From contig JAFECE010000003.1 of assembly GCA_018242295.1 (NCBI GenBank), forward strand, positions 558,001 through 622,000: DNA of 64,000 bases, given 5' to 3'. Below the pieces are notes generated by a model, which was not told the origin of the DNA, did no database searches, and saw only the letters and a program-made list of their open reading frames with translations. The position numbers and the translations under genes were made by a program. Source of the DNA: Pseudomonadota bacterium (GTDB taxonomy: Bacteria; Pseudomonadota; Alphaproteobacteria; Rhizobiales; Hyphomicrobiaceae). Positions 8,537-18,381 of this stretch are shown here, piece by piece. Positions within the stretch are counted from its first letter, which is position 1; the number at the start of each line of letters is the position of its first letter.

Positions 8537-9694
8537 TTAGAAGCGGACGCATGCCGGCGGCGACCCGCCGTCCAACAACCACCGGTAGACTTGGAGAAGT
8601 TGTTCCGCGACGCCGCTCCAGCAGAAATCGTGCTCGGTAAGACTCTGCCCGTTGCGCCCCATTATTCGCTGATCGTCTAGATCCATTTGCATGAAGGCGA
8701 GGATTTCGGCCGCCATACGATCCGGCTCGAGGGAAAGGCGGAATGCTGCGTTTTCGCGGAAGCCTTGAGCAAGATTGCATGCATCGGTCTGAAGCACGGG
8801 AAGTCCGTAGGACCACGCTTCGAGAACCGCGATCGGCAATCCCTCGCTCAGCGATGGCAATACGAATGCATCGGCGGCGCGGAATGCGGCGTCTTTCTCG
8901 CTGCCGAAAAGCGGCCCAACAAAGTGAACGCGATGTCGCAAAGCGCGTGTCTTCACGAGTTTACGAAGCGCCTCTTCGTGTCCGCCCTCACTCCATCCCG
9001 CGATTGCAAGATGCCAATTTGGGTTCGTTGCATCAGACGGCCATGCATCAATGAGTGCGGCTAAGTTTTTCTTCGGATGCAGGCGGCCAAGAAAGAGCAT
9101 GACGCGATGTTCGCGCGGAACGACCGCGTCCCATGGCGCGGACTTCGGAATCTCTATCAGAGGCTGCGCGATGCCGTTCGGAATTACGCAAATGGGATGC
9201 TCAAAGCCGAGTTCGCGGATTGCCTCGGCTTCGGCGTCACAGAGAGCGTGAAAGCACGACGCGCCGCGCAGATGCGCGTTCTCGTAAAGAATGGCGGCTA
9301 TTCGCTTCTTCCAGGCGGAATTTTTCAACGCCCACGCGTCGAGCATGCCATGCGGTGAGACGACATATGGGCGGCCCGTGGAAGCACCCCATCGCGCGAC
9401 GACGCTGGACGGATACTTCCAGATGCCGTGCGTATGGGCCATGTCTGCGCGCGCTCTTTGCAGACACTCATGTGCCTTAGGGGCGTAGCCGATCGCCGAT
9501 GGACCGACGACGCGAAGGGGCGTCGCGTCGATGCCATGCCATTGTCCGGCATCGTAATGCCAGCCGTCATCTCTCAGGCCTAGAACATTTACTTTTGCCT
9601 TGGCGGCCAACAGACTTCGCGACAGGCATTGCACAGCGGTTGCAACGCCGCCTCCCGATCGCGAAAGACTGCCGGTGACGATCATGACTTTCAT
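8537..9694 (-). CDS. GT4-family glycosyltransferase
   Basis: A 385-residue GT-B enzyme starting MKVMIVTGSLSRSGGGVAT. It has the HTHGIWKYPS and VSPHGMLDAWAL acceptor-domain motifs common in exopolysaccharide GT4 enzymes. The donor-domain sequence FVLPSLSEGLPIAVLEAWSYGLPVL includes the E-x7-E pair. The frame extends to a GTG at 9742, inside the upstream gene. The ATG at 9694 gives the canonical N-terminus and a 13-base gap, so I use it. Donor and acceptor are unknown. Confidence 0.88.
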   Translation of the reverse strand: MKVMIVTGSLSRSGGGVATAVQCLSRSLLAAKAKVNVLGLRDDGWHYDAGQWHGIDATPLRVVGPSAIGYAPKAHECLQRARADMAHTHGIWKYPSSVVARWGASTGRPYVVSPHGMLDAWALKNSAWKKRIAAILYENAHLRGASCFHALCDAEAEAIRELGFEHPICVIPNGIAQPLIEIPKSAPWDAVVPREHRVMLFLGRLHPKKNLAALIDAWPSDATNPNWHLAIAGWSEGGHEEALRKLVKTRALRHRVHFVGPLFGSEKDAAFRAADAFVLPSLSEGLPIAVLEAWSYGLPVLQTDACNLAQGFRENAAFRLSLEPDRMAAEILAFMQMDLDDQRIMGRNGQSLTEHDFCWSGVAEQLLQVYRWLLDGGSPPACVRF

Positions 9695-9707
9695 TCGCGC
9701 GCGGACT

Positions 9708-10841
9708 TCATCTCCCCAGCGACAGCACGGCAGCGACCGCACCGCCTATGTGGAAGCGCCTTCGGGATCGTGAACTTTTCGCTAGATCGACCGCTGCGGT
9801 CAGTCCTTTCGCGAAGCGATCGACATCCCAATCCGCGATGATGCGCCGGCTGGCTTCCCCCATTTCATTTCGCCTCGGGGACGTCGCGATATCGCCCATC
9901 AATCCTGCAAGCTCGTTGGCCTTCGCCGGATCGAAGACGAAGCCGTTGACACCGATTTCCACGAGATCGCGATGGCAGCCAGCGCCGTTCGAGACGAGGA
10001 CTGGTAGGCCCGCAGCCATGGCTTCATTGACGACAAGTCCCCATTCATCGACGATACTCGGCAGGATGAAAGCGCCGGCGGAGGCATAAAGCTCCGGCAG
10101 ATCTGCATAGGATCGATGACCCAGGATATGGACATTCGGTCCGACCGAAAACTCCGACGCGCAGAGAGCGACGGCGTCACGTAATGGACCATCGCCCGCG
10201 ATGACGAGATCCCATGCATCATGTTTTTGCGCGCGGCGATACTCCGCAAATGCTTCCACGAGGAATTGCATATTCTTCTTGGTGACAAATCGCGCGCAGC
10301 AGAAAAAGTAGGGTTGCGGAAGACGTTCATTATTTGGCGTAGAGCCCGCGGCTCGAGCTGAAAAATGCCGATTGTCGACGACGTCGTAACCAGTCAAGAT
10401 TTTCTCGGCTCGAAATCCCAGAGATGCCAGATATTCCGCGTGCGGCTTGCCTGCGACGAGCGCCGAATGGTAGAGCCCGACGAGCTGTCGTTTCAACGTC
10501 TCACGACCGGCATGCCCGCGGATGCTTCCAGCGTGCGTATCACTCATCAGAACAGCGGGTATTCCCAGTTTATTGCAACGCCGTAATGCCGCCAATGCGA
10601 ACGGTTCCGAATATCCGGGAATTGCCACCGCATCGGGTGAAAATCCGGCGATCTTGGCGGCAAGCTCCTTCGCAGACAGCGCGATGACGCCGGCTTCGCG
10701 CTTCTTCTCGCTTTCCTCCCAGCCATAATCGGCATCAACAGGAGACCATTCGACGGCGAGGAGCGCATGGTCTTTCCGCAGCGCCTTCAGGCGGGCGAGG
10801 TGATACGGACCATAGCTTCTGAACAACAGCGCTATTCGCAA
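9708..10841 (-). CDS. GT4-family glycosyltransferase
   Basis: A GT-B enzyme of about 377 residues. The recognisable domain starts LRIALLFRSYGPYHLARLKAL. The donor site region FILPSIVDEWGLVVNEAMAAGLPVLVS has the E-x7-E motif, and AGDGPLRDAV is the adjacent nucleotide-binding turn. The frame is open back to 11072, but that part lies inside the polymerase gene and is not conserved-looking. A TTG at 10841 just before the first conserved residue overlaps the polymerase stop by 10 bases and fits translational coupling. That start is inferred. Confidence 0.85.
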   Translation of the reverse strand: MRIALLFRSYGPYHLARLKALRKDHALLAVEWSPVDADYGWEESEKKREAGVIALSAKELAAKIAGFSPDAVAIPGYSEPFALAALRRCNKLGIPAVLMSDTHAGSIRGHAGRETLKRQLVGLYHSALVAGKPHAEYLASLGFRAEKILTGYDVVDNRHFSARAAGSTPNNERLPQPYFFCCARFVTKKNMQFLVEAFAEYRRAQKHDAWDLVIAGDGPLRDAVALCASEFSVGPNVHILGHRSYADLPELYASAGAFILPSIVDEWGLVVNEAMAAGLPVLVSNGAGCHRDLVEIGVNGFVFDPAKANELAGLMGDIATSPRRNEMGEASRRIIADWDVDRFAKGLTAAVDLAKSSRSRRRFHIGGAVAAVLSLGR

Positions 10842-12199
10842 TGCCGCGCCCGGCCGGGTTGCATGAGCGAATGTGCGTACCAAGCCTGGTTCGGAACGCG
10901 TACATCGTTTCTTCGACGCGCCAGAAGCCGCAAGGCGACAATCGCGGGTATGCCGAACAGGAGAGCTCTGAACATCCACGCTTCGATCGTTTGCGTCAGA
11001 ATATATATCGAGAGCGCGGCGAACATCGCGTAGGCGGGCTGCAAGCGCGGATCGCTGCGGCTCCGGCGCCAAAGCCTGCCGTAGAGCATACCCGAAGCGA
11101 ATGCAGCGAGCGGCGCGAACATTCCGAATTCCATCCAGAAGTCGCCGACTATTCCGGGCGCGGCACCAATGGCCACCTTCCAGCCGGTGACGATCGCAAT
11201 TCTATCGACGGGGATGCCAGCCTCCTGCGTCAGGTCGATATCGAGTCCGAGCATTGCGAGGACATCGGCATATTTGGTTGGCCAAATGGCCGACGGGACA
11301 ACGCGCGCCGACATATGGGCGAAGATCCGCATGCCGTAGAACGGCTCTCCGACCTCATTCACATAGCGGACGATGGCAGACGAGAAGAGATATTCATTAC
11401 CAGACCAGTTCTCGAGCATACGCGATACGGGACTATCGAGCGCCTGCTCCGAACCCAAATAGATCGCGCCGCGATTGGCGACGAGCCATAGCAGCAACGT
11501 TCCGATCAGGAGAGCCGCGGCTGACGCAAGCCAGAATGGTATGCGCGGACGAAAGGTGAGAATATAGCTCGCAGCCAATCCGGTGATCGCAAGAAAAGTC
11601 GGGCCTCGCCTCGCTCCCAGAAAGCCTTGCACGAGCAGCGGAAGCAGGAAGATGAAGACCAGCAGCCAGTGCTGAATCTGCATTCCATCCTTGCGGCGCG
11701 ATAGAACAAGCAGAGGCGCCGCGACGAATCCGAACTGCGCCGCCTCGCGAACGTAGCCGCTGTCGTCCCATCCTCCGCCGTAGGCGCGCCCATAAGCGGC
11801 ATCGAATCCGCCGACATTCGCGATGCCGACGATCCAGGAAACCGATCCCAATACGCCGAACAGAACTGCGACGGCGAAAATGGCTTTGGCATCATGCTCG
11901 ATGATAGTGCCCGGCGCACTGGCGACCTTGCGAGCTCCCCACCATATGCCGCAGATCAACGCGAAGCACATGACGCCGGCAATGAATTGAAAGCCAGCCA
12001 GCTGATCCCAGTAGCCGGCACGCGACACGAATTCAAACTCGTCGGTCGCAAGGCCGTAGAGCGGAAATGCCACGTAGAGGAACATCAACTGCGGAACGCA
12101 GTAGATGGTCGGATGAAACACATCGTGCCATCGCGTCCAGTCGCGAAAGATCGCGAACGCGCCGAATGCGGCCAACAGTCCTACCAGCGCGTAATACAT
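10832..12199 (-). CDS. polytopic membrane protein, probable polysaccharide polymerase (Wzy-like)
   Basis: The 455-residue protein has roughly ten hydrophobic segments spread over its whole length, with a large polar loop around residues 255-330 (YLGSEQALDSPVSRMLENWSG onward). This layout, and its place among glycosyltransferase genes, match the oligosaccharide repeat-unit polymerases (Wzy/EpsG/O-antigen polymerase group). These proteins share little sequence, so the function is inferred from topology and context. The start is an ATG at 12199. The gene ends by overlapping the next glycosyltransferase start. Confidence 0.75.
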   Translation of the reverse strand: MYYALVGLLAAFGAFAIFRDWTRWHDVFHPTIYCVPQLMFLYVAFPLYGLATDEFEFVSRAGYWDQLAGFQFIAGVMCFALICGIWWGARKVASAPGTIIEHDAKAIFAVAVLFGVLGSVSWIVGIANVGGFDAAYGRAYGGGWDDSGYVREAAQFGFVAAPLLVLSRRKDGMQIQHWLLVFIFLLPLLVQGFLGARRGPTFLAITGLAASYILTFRPRIPFWLASAAALLIGTLLLWLVANRGAIYLGSEQALDSPVSRMLENWSGNEYLFSSAIVRYVNEVGEPFYGMRIFAHMSARVVPSAIWPTKYADVLAMLGLDIDLTQEAGIPVDRIAIVTGWKVAIGAAPGIVGDFWMEFGMFAPLAAFASGMLYGRLWRRSRSDPRLQPAYAMFAALSIYILTQTIEAWMFRALLFGIPAIVALRLLARRRNDVRVPNQAWYAHSLMQPGRARHCE

Positions 12200-12252
12200 G
12201 CGGTCAGCGAAGAACGCGCATTAGCGGGGTGCTCGGCCGCTTTTTACTCAGG

Positions 12253-13476
12253 TCAATTGCCATCTTGAATTCTCGAGAGTGCGCTGACGAGCCGGTCTCC
12301 ATACTGATCCAATGTGAAAGACGCTGCCCTTTCCCGGGCGTTTCGAGACATGGTCTCGCGGAGGTTTCTGTCCGTCACGATGCGCTCGATGGCGTCGGCG
12401 ACGGCAGTTGCAGATCGTATCGGCACGATTATTCCGTCTATGCCGTCGCGGACGACGGAGCCGCAGTTCGGCGTGGTGATCACTGGGATGCCACTCGCCA
12501 TCGCTTCAAGATGAACTAGCGCAGAGCCTTCGCACAACGTCGGCAGCACAAATACATCAGCGGCGAGGAATTCAGAGCGAATTTCGGATCTCGGCACCTG
12601 CCCCACATAGCTCGGACCGTAAAAGAGTGGATCGTCCAAGATGCGGCGATGGACCGGTCCGACAACGCGCACGTTGCAGCCCGTACTTCTTTGGGCGAGA
12701 AGGCGGGACGCCTCCGCGAGGTAGTGATTGCCTTTGAGCAGAGATATGTTGCCGACGAACAGCGCGCGGCCCAATACAGGCTCCGGTCTACTCTGGAGCC
12801 AACTTCCGTCAATCCCATAGGGAACGACTGCGACGCGCGAGGAGTCAGCGCCCAAGGCAATCACGGCATTCTTCACGAATTCGGATGGCGCGATGATCAA
12901 GTCCGCTATCTCATATTTTATGCGGTCGCGATCCCGTCCCGCGTTTACGCGTTCGATCGAACGTTCGCTGAGGCGGTGCCCGGGGAACCTTTCATGTTCC
13001 TCATCCAGCCAGAGGCCGATATCCGGCGAAAGCATCGCTTCGTGCACGATTTTGCAACCGCGCGCTTTCGCCTCCCGGCAGGTCTCAATGTCTTCATTGA
13101 CCAGTACGGTGTAGATCGCGTTGGCACCGCCGAAATTCTCGCTGCGTGCGGCGGCAAGCAATGACGCTGCGCTTCCCGCTCCCTTCATTCTGAGGATTTT
13201 TGCGGCTTTCTCGCGCATGACGGCGGTGCGCACCTCTCGCACTTTCGCACGCGGAATTTCCGCCGGTAGCTTTCTCCCAAGCATACGACGGAGCGGCGCC
13301 GGTTGAACCGCGAGCGGCAATAGATGTTCGAGATGACGCAATGGACCCGTGTTGCCGCAGAAGTCCGTGTACAGGCGCACGAGCATTCCCGCCCGCTGCA
13401 GGACCGCCGGCAGCGCGTAGTGCAACCGCGCACCGGGTTGCAGCACCGCAAAGCGCAATGGCGCGCTATCAGGCAT
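12253..13476 (-). CDS. GT4-family glycosyltransferase
   Basis: A 407-residue GT-B enzyme. Its N-terminal half is less typical (LRFAVLQPGARLHYALPAVLQRAG). The C-terminal half is standard GT4: VVPYGIDGSWL, LFVGNISLLKGNHYLAEA, and FVLPTLCEGSALVHLEAMASGIPVI with the E-x7-E pair. The start ATG overlaps the preceding gene's stop by 8 bases. A 53-base gap separates it from the polymerase gene. Confidence 0.87.
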   Translation of the reverse strand: MPDSAPLRFAVLQPGARLHYALPAVLQRAGMLVRLYTDFCGNTGPLRHLEHLLPLAVQPAPLRRMLGRKLPAEIPRAKVREVRTAVMREKAAKILRMKGAGSAASLLAAARSENFGGANAIYTVLVNEDIETCREAKARGCKIVHEAMLSPDIGLWLDEEHERFPGHRLSERSIERVNAGRDRDRIKYEIADLIIAPSEFVKNAVIALGADSSRVAVVPYGIDGSWLQSRPEPVLGRALFVGNISLLKGNHYLAEASRLLAQRSTGCNVRVVGPVHRRILDDPLFYGPSYVGQVPRSEIRSEFLAADVFVLPTLCEGSALVHLEAMASGIPVITTPNCGSVVRDGIDGIIVPIRSATAVADAIERIVTDRNLRETMSRNARERAASFTLDQYGDRLVSALSRIQDGN

Positions 13477-14617
13477 AGGATTTCATCCTCTCGTAGGCGT
13501 ACTCGTCTGAGCCGGACCAGATCGCCTGCAATTTTCTCACGGTGATTTCCCACGAGAACTCGTTACTTCTCGCCGCAACGGACTCGCGGAGCGCCCAGTA
13601 TCGGTCGTGGTTCAGAACGTAGGATTCTATCGCTTTGGCGACGTCTTCCGGCTGTGCCGAGGGCTCGAAAAGATGTCCGCATCCGTCCGGCATCGTGTCG
13701 GAAATTCCACCGATGTTTCGCGCGAGCACGGGAACGCCCAGCCGTAGGCTCTCTCTATTGGAGAGGCCAAAGGCTTCGGCATTCGAGAACAGGCATGTGA
13801 AGTGACACGTACGGATGAAGCGCACGAACTTCGGCATGTCGTGGCGCTTGTCGATAAAGCCCACCGCTTTCATCAGATGGTGACGAGGTCCTGCAGCGGG
13901 GTCGAACCCAGCGGCCGCGATTTCAACCGGCACGCATCGCGCATGCAGCGCATCGGCGATTTGAAGGAGGAAGTGAAGATTTTTTCTTCGCCAGTCCTTG
14001 CCCATGAATCCCAATCTTATCATGACGAGCGGTCCGCCTTGCTTTGCCGCGAACGCAGGGCCTTCGTTCCGAGGCAAGTTTGCTCCTGGCGGCACAATGT
14101 GAACCTTGCGTCCCGATATTCCGTAACGCTCGACGACGGAGCGCGCTGCCCAGCGGCTCATGCACACGATGCGTTCGGCTGCTTCATATTGATCGCGCTC
14201 TCTTGCGATGGCGTCGGCAGCCATTGCCTTACCGACTCCGCCACGTCCGGCCAAGCCGTAGTCGTTGAAGTTCTGTGCCAGCGTCGCGTCGATATAGTAG
14301 CTCATTCGCCGGACGCCGCTTCCTAACGGCGGAAACAGCGGAAAATGGCTGATGACTTCGGTTTCGGCATCTATCGGCCCTACCTGTGCAATCAGGCGGC
14401 GGAGAAATGATTGGCTGTATTGAAAGCCGCCCATTTCCAGCCGCTTCATCGTCCTGGCGGCATTCCAAGCCAGCCGATGATAACGCAAAACTTTCGTATC
14501 GAGCCGCCATCCGTCATCGAGGAAGCCGGCGCTTTTTCCCGCTTTCAGGAGAAAGTATGGCGTGTTGCTCCACGTATCGATGGACGTCGCATCGCCGAGA
14601 CAGGTCAGGATGCGCAT
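13469..14617 (-). CDS. GT4-like glycosyltransferase
   Basis: The product (382 residues from this start) begins MRILTCLGDATSIDTWSNTP and has GT-B features: CMSRWAARSVVERYGI, HIVPPGANLP, IRLGFMGKDWRRKNL, and LFSNAEAFGLSNRESLRLGVPVLA as donor-binding region. The frame extends to 14683. The ATG at 14617 overlaps the upstream stop by 13 bases and gives the expected N-terminus. It is in the middle of the exopolysaccharide operon. The acceptor is unknown. Confidence 0.85.
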   Translation of the reverse strand: MRILTCLGDATSIDTWSNTPYFLLKAGKSAGFLDDGWRLDTKVLRYHRLAWNAARTMKRLEMGGFQYSQSFLRRLIAQVGPIDAETEVISHFPLFPPLGSGVRRMSYYIDATLAQNFNDYGLAGRGGVGKAMAADAIARERDQYEAAERIVCMSRWAARSVVERYGISGRKVHIVPPGANLPRNEGPAFAAKQGGPLVMIRLGFMGKDWRRKNLHFLLQIADALHARCVPVEIAAAGFDPAAGPRHHLMKAVGFIDKRHDMPKFVRFIRTCHFTCLFSNAEAFGLSNRESLRLGVPVLARNIGGISDTMPDGCGHLFEPSAQPEDVAKAIESYVLNHDRYWALRESVAARSNEFSWEITVRKLQAIWSGSDEYAYERMKSYA

Positions 14618-15747
14618 CGATGATCCGGCGAAGTGATGGACACAGTCTTCCGGAAGAGCAGCGCTTCCCATCGCGCGGCGCATTTTTCGATGCTGTATTC
14701 ACGTTGAACGCGACCGGCCGCCGCTGCACATATATTTGCGCGCAGCTCTTGGTTCTGCAGAAGTTCGACGATCGCTTCTGCGAGTTTCGTCGCGTCGCCC
14801 GGAGGCACGATCAATCCAGCCTCGCCATTTCCGAGCACCTCGCTGCATGCGGGCACGTCCGACGCCACGACGGCGACGCCAGCGGCCATTGCCTCGATGA
14901 GGGCGATGCCAAAGCCTTCAGCGCGTGTCGTACTAAAAGCGTAGACGTCCATTTGGCCCAGCAATTCAGGAACATCGCTACGATTGCCGAGAAACTTCAC
15001 CCGATCCGCGATACTCAAGCTCCGAGACTGATCTTCGAGCGCGACGCGCCGCACACCGTCTCCGACGATCCAGAGTTCGCAATCCGGGACTTGCAGGCGC
15101 ACCAAGCTCAACGCTTGCAAAAGCGTGTCATGGTCCTTGATCGCATCCAAACGCGCGACCATTCCGATCACGGACGGCCGCATCGCTTTCGCCTCTCGCG
15201 ACCTAGCCGCGATGGAAGCAATGTCGATGCCGTTCGGAATCGCTCGAGAATGCTTCGGCATGCCAACACCGAGTTTCCGAAGCTCTCCGTTCACCGCCGT
15301 TGAGCAGGACGCAATTGGACAGCGAAGCAGTTTTGATCCCAATGTGATGGCTGCCCATCGCCGCCTACCTGGCATTTCGAGCGGCGGCGGATTTCCGGCC
15401 TTCACTGCGAGCGATTTAATTCCGGTACTTCTCGCGGCCGATGCCGCGATTAAATGGGGCACACCGAAGACATGAATGATTAGTGCGTCTGGTGTATTTT
15501 TCTTGAAGACACATCGCAGCCATCGCAACATTGCGAGATTGCTTTGAGGCTCATCGGGGCCGATGGTCAGCACGCAATTTACGAGCCCGTTGAATCCCGC
15601 CTCCAACATGCGCGTATGGGGTTTCATCGCAACGATGTGCTGATGAAACCGCGATTGCCAATGCTCGGCCAAGCGGAAACACATCATCTCTGTTCCACCG
15701 GCCCCAAGTCCGTGGACGATATGCATGAGACGAGGTCGAAAGGTCAC
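14605..15747 (-). CDS. GT4-family glycosyltransferase
   Basis: A 380-residue GT-B enzyme opening MTFRPRLMHIVHGLGAGGTE, with the classic GG(T/V)E loop of GT4 enzymes. AIPNGIDIASI, VARLDAIKDHDTLLQAL and YAFSTTRAEGFGIALIEAMAAGVAVVASD follow, including the E-x7-E motif. The start is GTG, overlapping the upstream TGA by four bases (GTGA). It is closely related in layout to the next upstream gene, which may be a paralogue. Confidence 0.9.
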   Translation of the reverse strand: MTFRPRLMHIVHGLGAGGTEMMCFRLAEHWQSRFHQHIVAMKPHTRMLEAGFNGLVNCVLTIGPDEPQSNLAMLRWLRCVFKKNTPDALIIHVFGVPHLIAASAARSTGIKSLAVKAGNPPPLEMPGRRRWAAITLGSKLLRCPIASCSTAVNGELRKLGVGMPKHSRAIPNGIDIASIAARSREAKAMRPSVIGMVARLDAIKDHDTLLQALSLVRLQVPDCELWIVGDGVRRVALEDQSRSLSIADRVKFLGNRSDVPELLGQMDVYAFSTTRAEGFGIALIEAMAAGVAVVASDVPACSEVLGNGEAGLIVPPGDATKLAEAIVELLQNQELRANICAAAAGRVQREYSIEKCAARWEALLFRKTVSITSPDHRCAS

Positions 15748-16883
15748 GCGGTGGGCCGGGCCGCATGCGCCGATTGAGCGAGGGATGAAAGCCCCAGTAC
15801 GTTACTGTACGCGTGGGCCATCGCTTCGCCGGAATATTCCCGCAGGGCTTTTTCTCGCGCGCGCCCCGCACATAGGCTTGCTGTTTGAGGATCGTCGCGC
15901 ACGAGGTCGATTGCATCGGCGAGCGCGATGACATCCGTGGGCGGCACGAGGATACCGAGTGTGCCGCCGCTCAAGACTTCCCGGCACGCTCCAACATCAC
16001 TTGCCACGATCGGAACGCCGGCGATCATCGCCTCCACAAGCGCGAGGCCGAAACCTTCATCCGGCGTCGTCGAGAATGCGAATAGATCCAGCCCGGCGAT
16101 AATCGCCGGCACGTCGCGGCGCATACCGAGCAGGCTCACCGTGCCCGAGAGGCCTTCGGCGGCGATCATTTGTTCGAGCATTCCGCGTTGGCTGCCGTCG
16201 CCGACGATTTCGACGCGGATGTTGCGGCCTCGTTCCTTCAGCACCTTAGCTGCGCGGATCAATGTCGCCTGATCCTTATGCTTTTCCAGCCGCGCGACCA
16301 TACCTATCGTGAATGGCTTGTCGCTGCTTGCCGGGCTTTGCCTCGCGTCTGTTGCAAAATCTTCGGCGGGAACGCCGTTGTAGACGACCGCCGTTTCCCG
16401 TTCGCGAATGCTGAAATGCTTCATGGTGCCTTCTTGCACATAACGGCTGCAGCAGACGAGGAGATCCGTGAACGGGCGGCCTAGTTGAACCAATAGTCGG
16501 AACTTTGCGAACGCAGATCCGCGACTGGCGTCCGGATAGTTGCCGACGTGCGCGACGACATGGCGGACACCCGCCAATCGGGCGCCGAGCGCGATGAACG
16601 CATGCCACCCGAAAGGCATTGATAGCAGCCCGATCGCGCGATACCTGCGGGCCGCCGCAAAGACGCGCGCGGTGATAACGAGATATCGCACAAAGCCTTT
16701 TTTGGGGATGTCGAGCGTGAGGCGGTCGACGGCGAGTGCATCAAAATCGGGGGCCAGGTCCGCCGGGGTGGCATGAAGGATCACGAGGACTGGCCGTATT
16801 CCCCACGACAGCCAATGCCGGCAGAGGACGAGCGCCATTCGCGGCGTTCCCTCCGCCGCGAGAGATGACACCGCGATGAGCAC
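15744..16883 (-). CDS. GT4-family glycosyltransferase
   Basis: A 379-residue GT-B enzyme starting at a GTG (VLIAVSSLAAEGTPRMALVLC). The donor half has VYNGVPAEDF, MVARLEKHKDQATLIRAAKVL, IVGDGSQRGMLE and FSTTPDEGFGLALVEAMIAGVPIVASD. No earlier start codon exists in frame before an upstream stop near 17000, so the GTG start is well supported. A 184-base gap to the TPR gene upstream contains no clear terminator, so it is probably still in the same transcript. Confidence 0.9.
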   Translation of the reverse strand: MLIAVSSLAAEGTPRMALVLCRHWLSWGIRPVLVILHATPADLAPDFDALAVDRLTLDIPKKGFVRYLVITARVFAAARRYRAIGLLSMPFGWHAFIALGARLAGVRHVVAHVGNYPDASRGSAFAKFRLLVQLGRPFTDLLVCCSRYVQEGTMKHFSIRERETAVVYNGVPAEDFATDARQSPASSDKPFTIGMVARLEKHKDQATLIRAAKVLKERGRNIRVEIVGDGSQRGMLEQMIAAEGLSGTVSLLGMRRDVPAIIAGLDLFAFSTTPDEGFGLALVEAMIAGVPIVASDVGACREVLSGGTLGILVPPTDVIALADAIDLVRDDPQTASLCAGRAREKALREYSGEAMAHAYSNVLGLSSLAQSAHAARPTA

Positions 16884-17067
16884 GCATCGGCTCTCGCGCT
16901 TCTTCCGTCGGTCGTCGCTCCCGGCGGCATTGCTACCGCACGCCGGGTGCCGCCCAACGGGTTCGACATTTTGACTTCCAGTGATACTTTCAGACTATCA
17001 TTTAAGGACGCCGATCGCAATGACCCTGAAGCAACAGGCGCGCTTTTGTGTGGGACGCGACGTCTTC

Positions 17068-18381
17068 CTATTCCTTGTCGTCTCTCAGTATCCGAAGACG
17101 CGCGAACACCATGGAGCCGGTGACCATCGTTTCAGACGCCGACCGAGCATCGAGAATAAGCCGGATAATCTCAGCTCTGCAGCTCGCGGGAATTTCAAAG
17201 CTCAGCGAGAAGTCAGTCCAATCGGAAGATCCCTCGAGGAAAGCCTTGCTCTCGGCGAGCGCGCGCGACGGCTGTTGGATACAGGCGATCCGCCATTTGA
17301 GACCGCGCAGCCCCTTCAGGCTTCCCTTCGAAATTCCATCAAGGCGATATCGTCCCGGGGCCAGAACCAACACTTGCGAAACCGGGCGGAAGTCGACGCG
17401 TCCGCCTCCGAATTCAATCGACAGCGCGTTCATATCGATCGCTTCTTGTGCACTGATAATTTCTGTCAGTGCGCCATGACTTCTCTCGATCATCCAGTCG
17501 AACGGAAGTCCCGAAGGCCGAAACCGAAACCCGCCGTTGAAGAGCAGCCCGGCGTCGTCGAGTTGCTCCGGCGGGAGAAGCTCAAGCCAAGATACGTACG
17601 CCCGCTCGTAATCCTTTGTGTCGATCAGATATCTGAGATACGTGCCGATTTCATTTGGCGCTGGCGGATGCTCTGAGTGCACCAATCCCAGGAGCAATTT
17701 TAACGGCGCATCGGCGCTATTCGTCTGGCCGTTGAGCCCGCGAAAAAATTTCTCTCGCCAAGGCGGCCCCTTGGAGAGCGTGGCGAGCAAGCGCTCGGTA
17801 CCGGCTGGCATCGCGGCGATTTGCGCGAGCGCGGGCGTCACTCCGGAAATGAGATCCGGCCGGATGCGAAGCAACGCATCTGCACGATCGGTCGCGCCGG
17901 CAATGTCGTTCGCGGAAAGACTGGACCGTAAGAGCCAATAGAGTGCCGCAGGCCTTCGCAGCGATCTGGCAGCCGCGGCCTTCATGAACTTGCTTGCTGA
18001 GATCGTGTCACCGTCGGCCGCCGAGAGCACGCCAAGAAGCTCAAACGCCTGAGCATTGAGCGGCTCGACGTATAGCGCGCGCAAAAGGCGCTGGCTGAGC
18101 TCCTCGCTCGCTCGCAGGTCTGGGTTAATAATTCCGCCTTCGGCGTTCGTGATGCTTGCGAGCCAATTGCTCGCACGTTCGAGTTCTGCGCCTGCGTCAT
18201 TTGCACGGATGGAGAGCGCCGATTCTGGATCTATGTGCTCGATACAAGCGACGAACGTTCGGGAAAATACGAGCGCGCTGAGGACGAGGGGCAACGCGGT
18301 CAGCAGAGCTGTAAGGGAGTGCCGCGCCAGATTTGAAAGCGCCGCTTCGGATCTTGTCGCGTTCTCAGCGCCTGTGCTCAC
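17068..18381 (-). CDS. exopolysaccharide-locus membrane-anchored TPR-like protein
   Basis: The 437-residue protein has one N-terminal membrane segment (about residues 26-46) and then an all-helical, TPR-like part to about residue 270 (LLRALYVEPLNAQAFELLGVLSAADG and similar). A beta-rich C-terminal third follows (VLVLAPGRYRLDGISKG to MVFARLRILR). It starts at a GTG overlapping the J-domain gene stop (GTGA). The periplasmic part might scaffold polymer assembly or export, by analogy with TPR proteins of alginate and cellulose systems. That is inference; I do not recognise a named family. Confidence 0.75.
   Translation of the reverse strand: MSTGAENATRSEAALSNLARHSLTALLTALPLVLSALVFSRTFVACIEHIDPESALSIRANDAGAELERASNWLASITNAEGGIINPDLRASEELSQRLLRALYVEPLNAQAFELLGVLSAADGDTISASKFMKAAAARSLRRPAALYWLLRSSLSANDIAGATDRADALLRIRPDLISGVTPALAQIAAMPAGTERLLATLSKGPPWREKFFRGLNGQTNSADAPLKLLLGLVHSEHPPAPNEIGTYLRYLIDTKDYERAYVSWLELLPPEQLDDAGLLFNGGFRFRPSGLPFDWMIERSHGALTEIISAQEAIDMNALSIEFGGGRVDFRPVSQVLVLAPGRYRLDGISKGSLKGLRGLKWRIACIQQPSRALAESKAFLEGSSDWTDFSLSFEIPASCRAEIIRLILDARSASETMVTGSMVFARLRILRDDKE

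Noticed and set aside
13890-13910. tRNA T-loop-like string GGGGTCGAACCC
   Set aside because: It lies inside a glycosyltransferase gene and no acceptor, D or anticodon arms can be folded around it.
16781-17020. 79-codon minus-strand frame between the TPR gene and a glycosyltransferase gene
   Set aside because: It overlaps the glycosyltransferase start in another frame and its product is Arg/Ser-rich with no domain. A frameshifted N-terminus was considered, but the GTG start already gives a complete enzyme.
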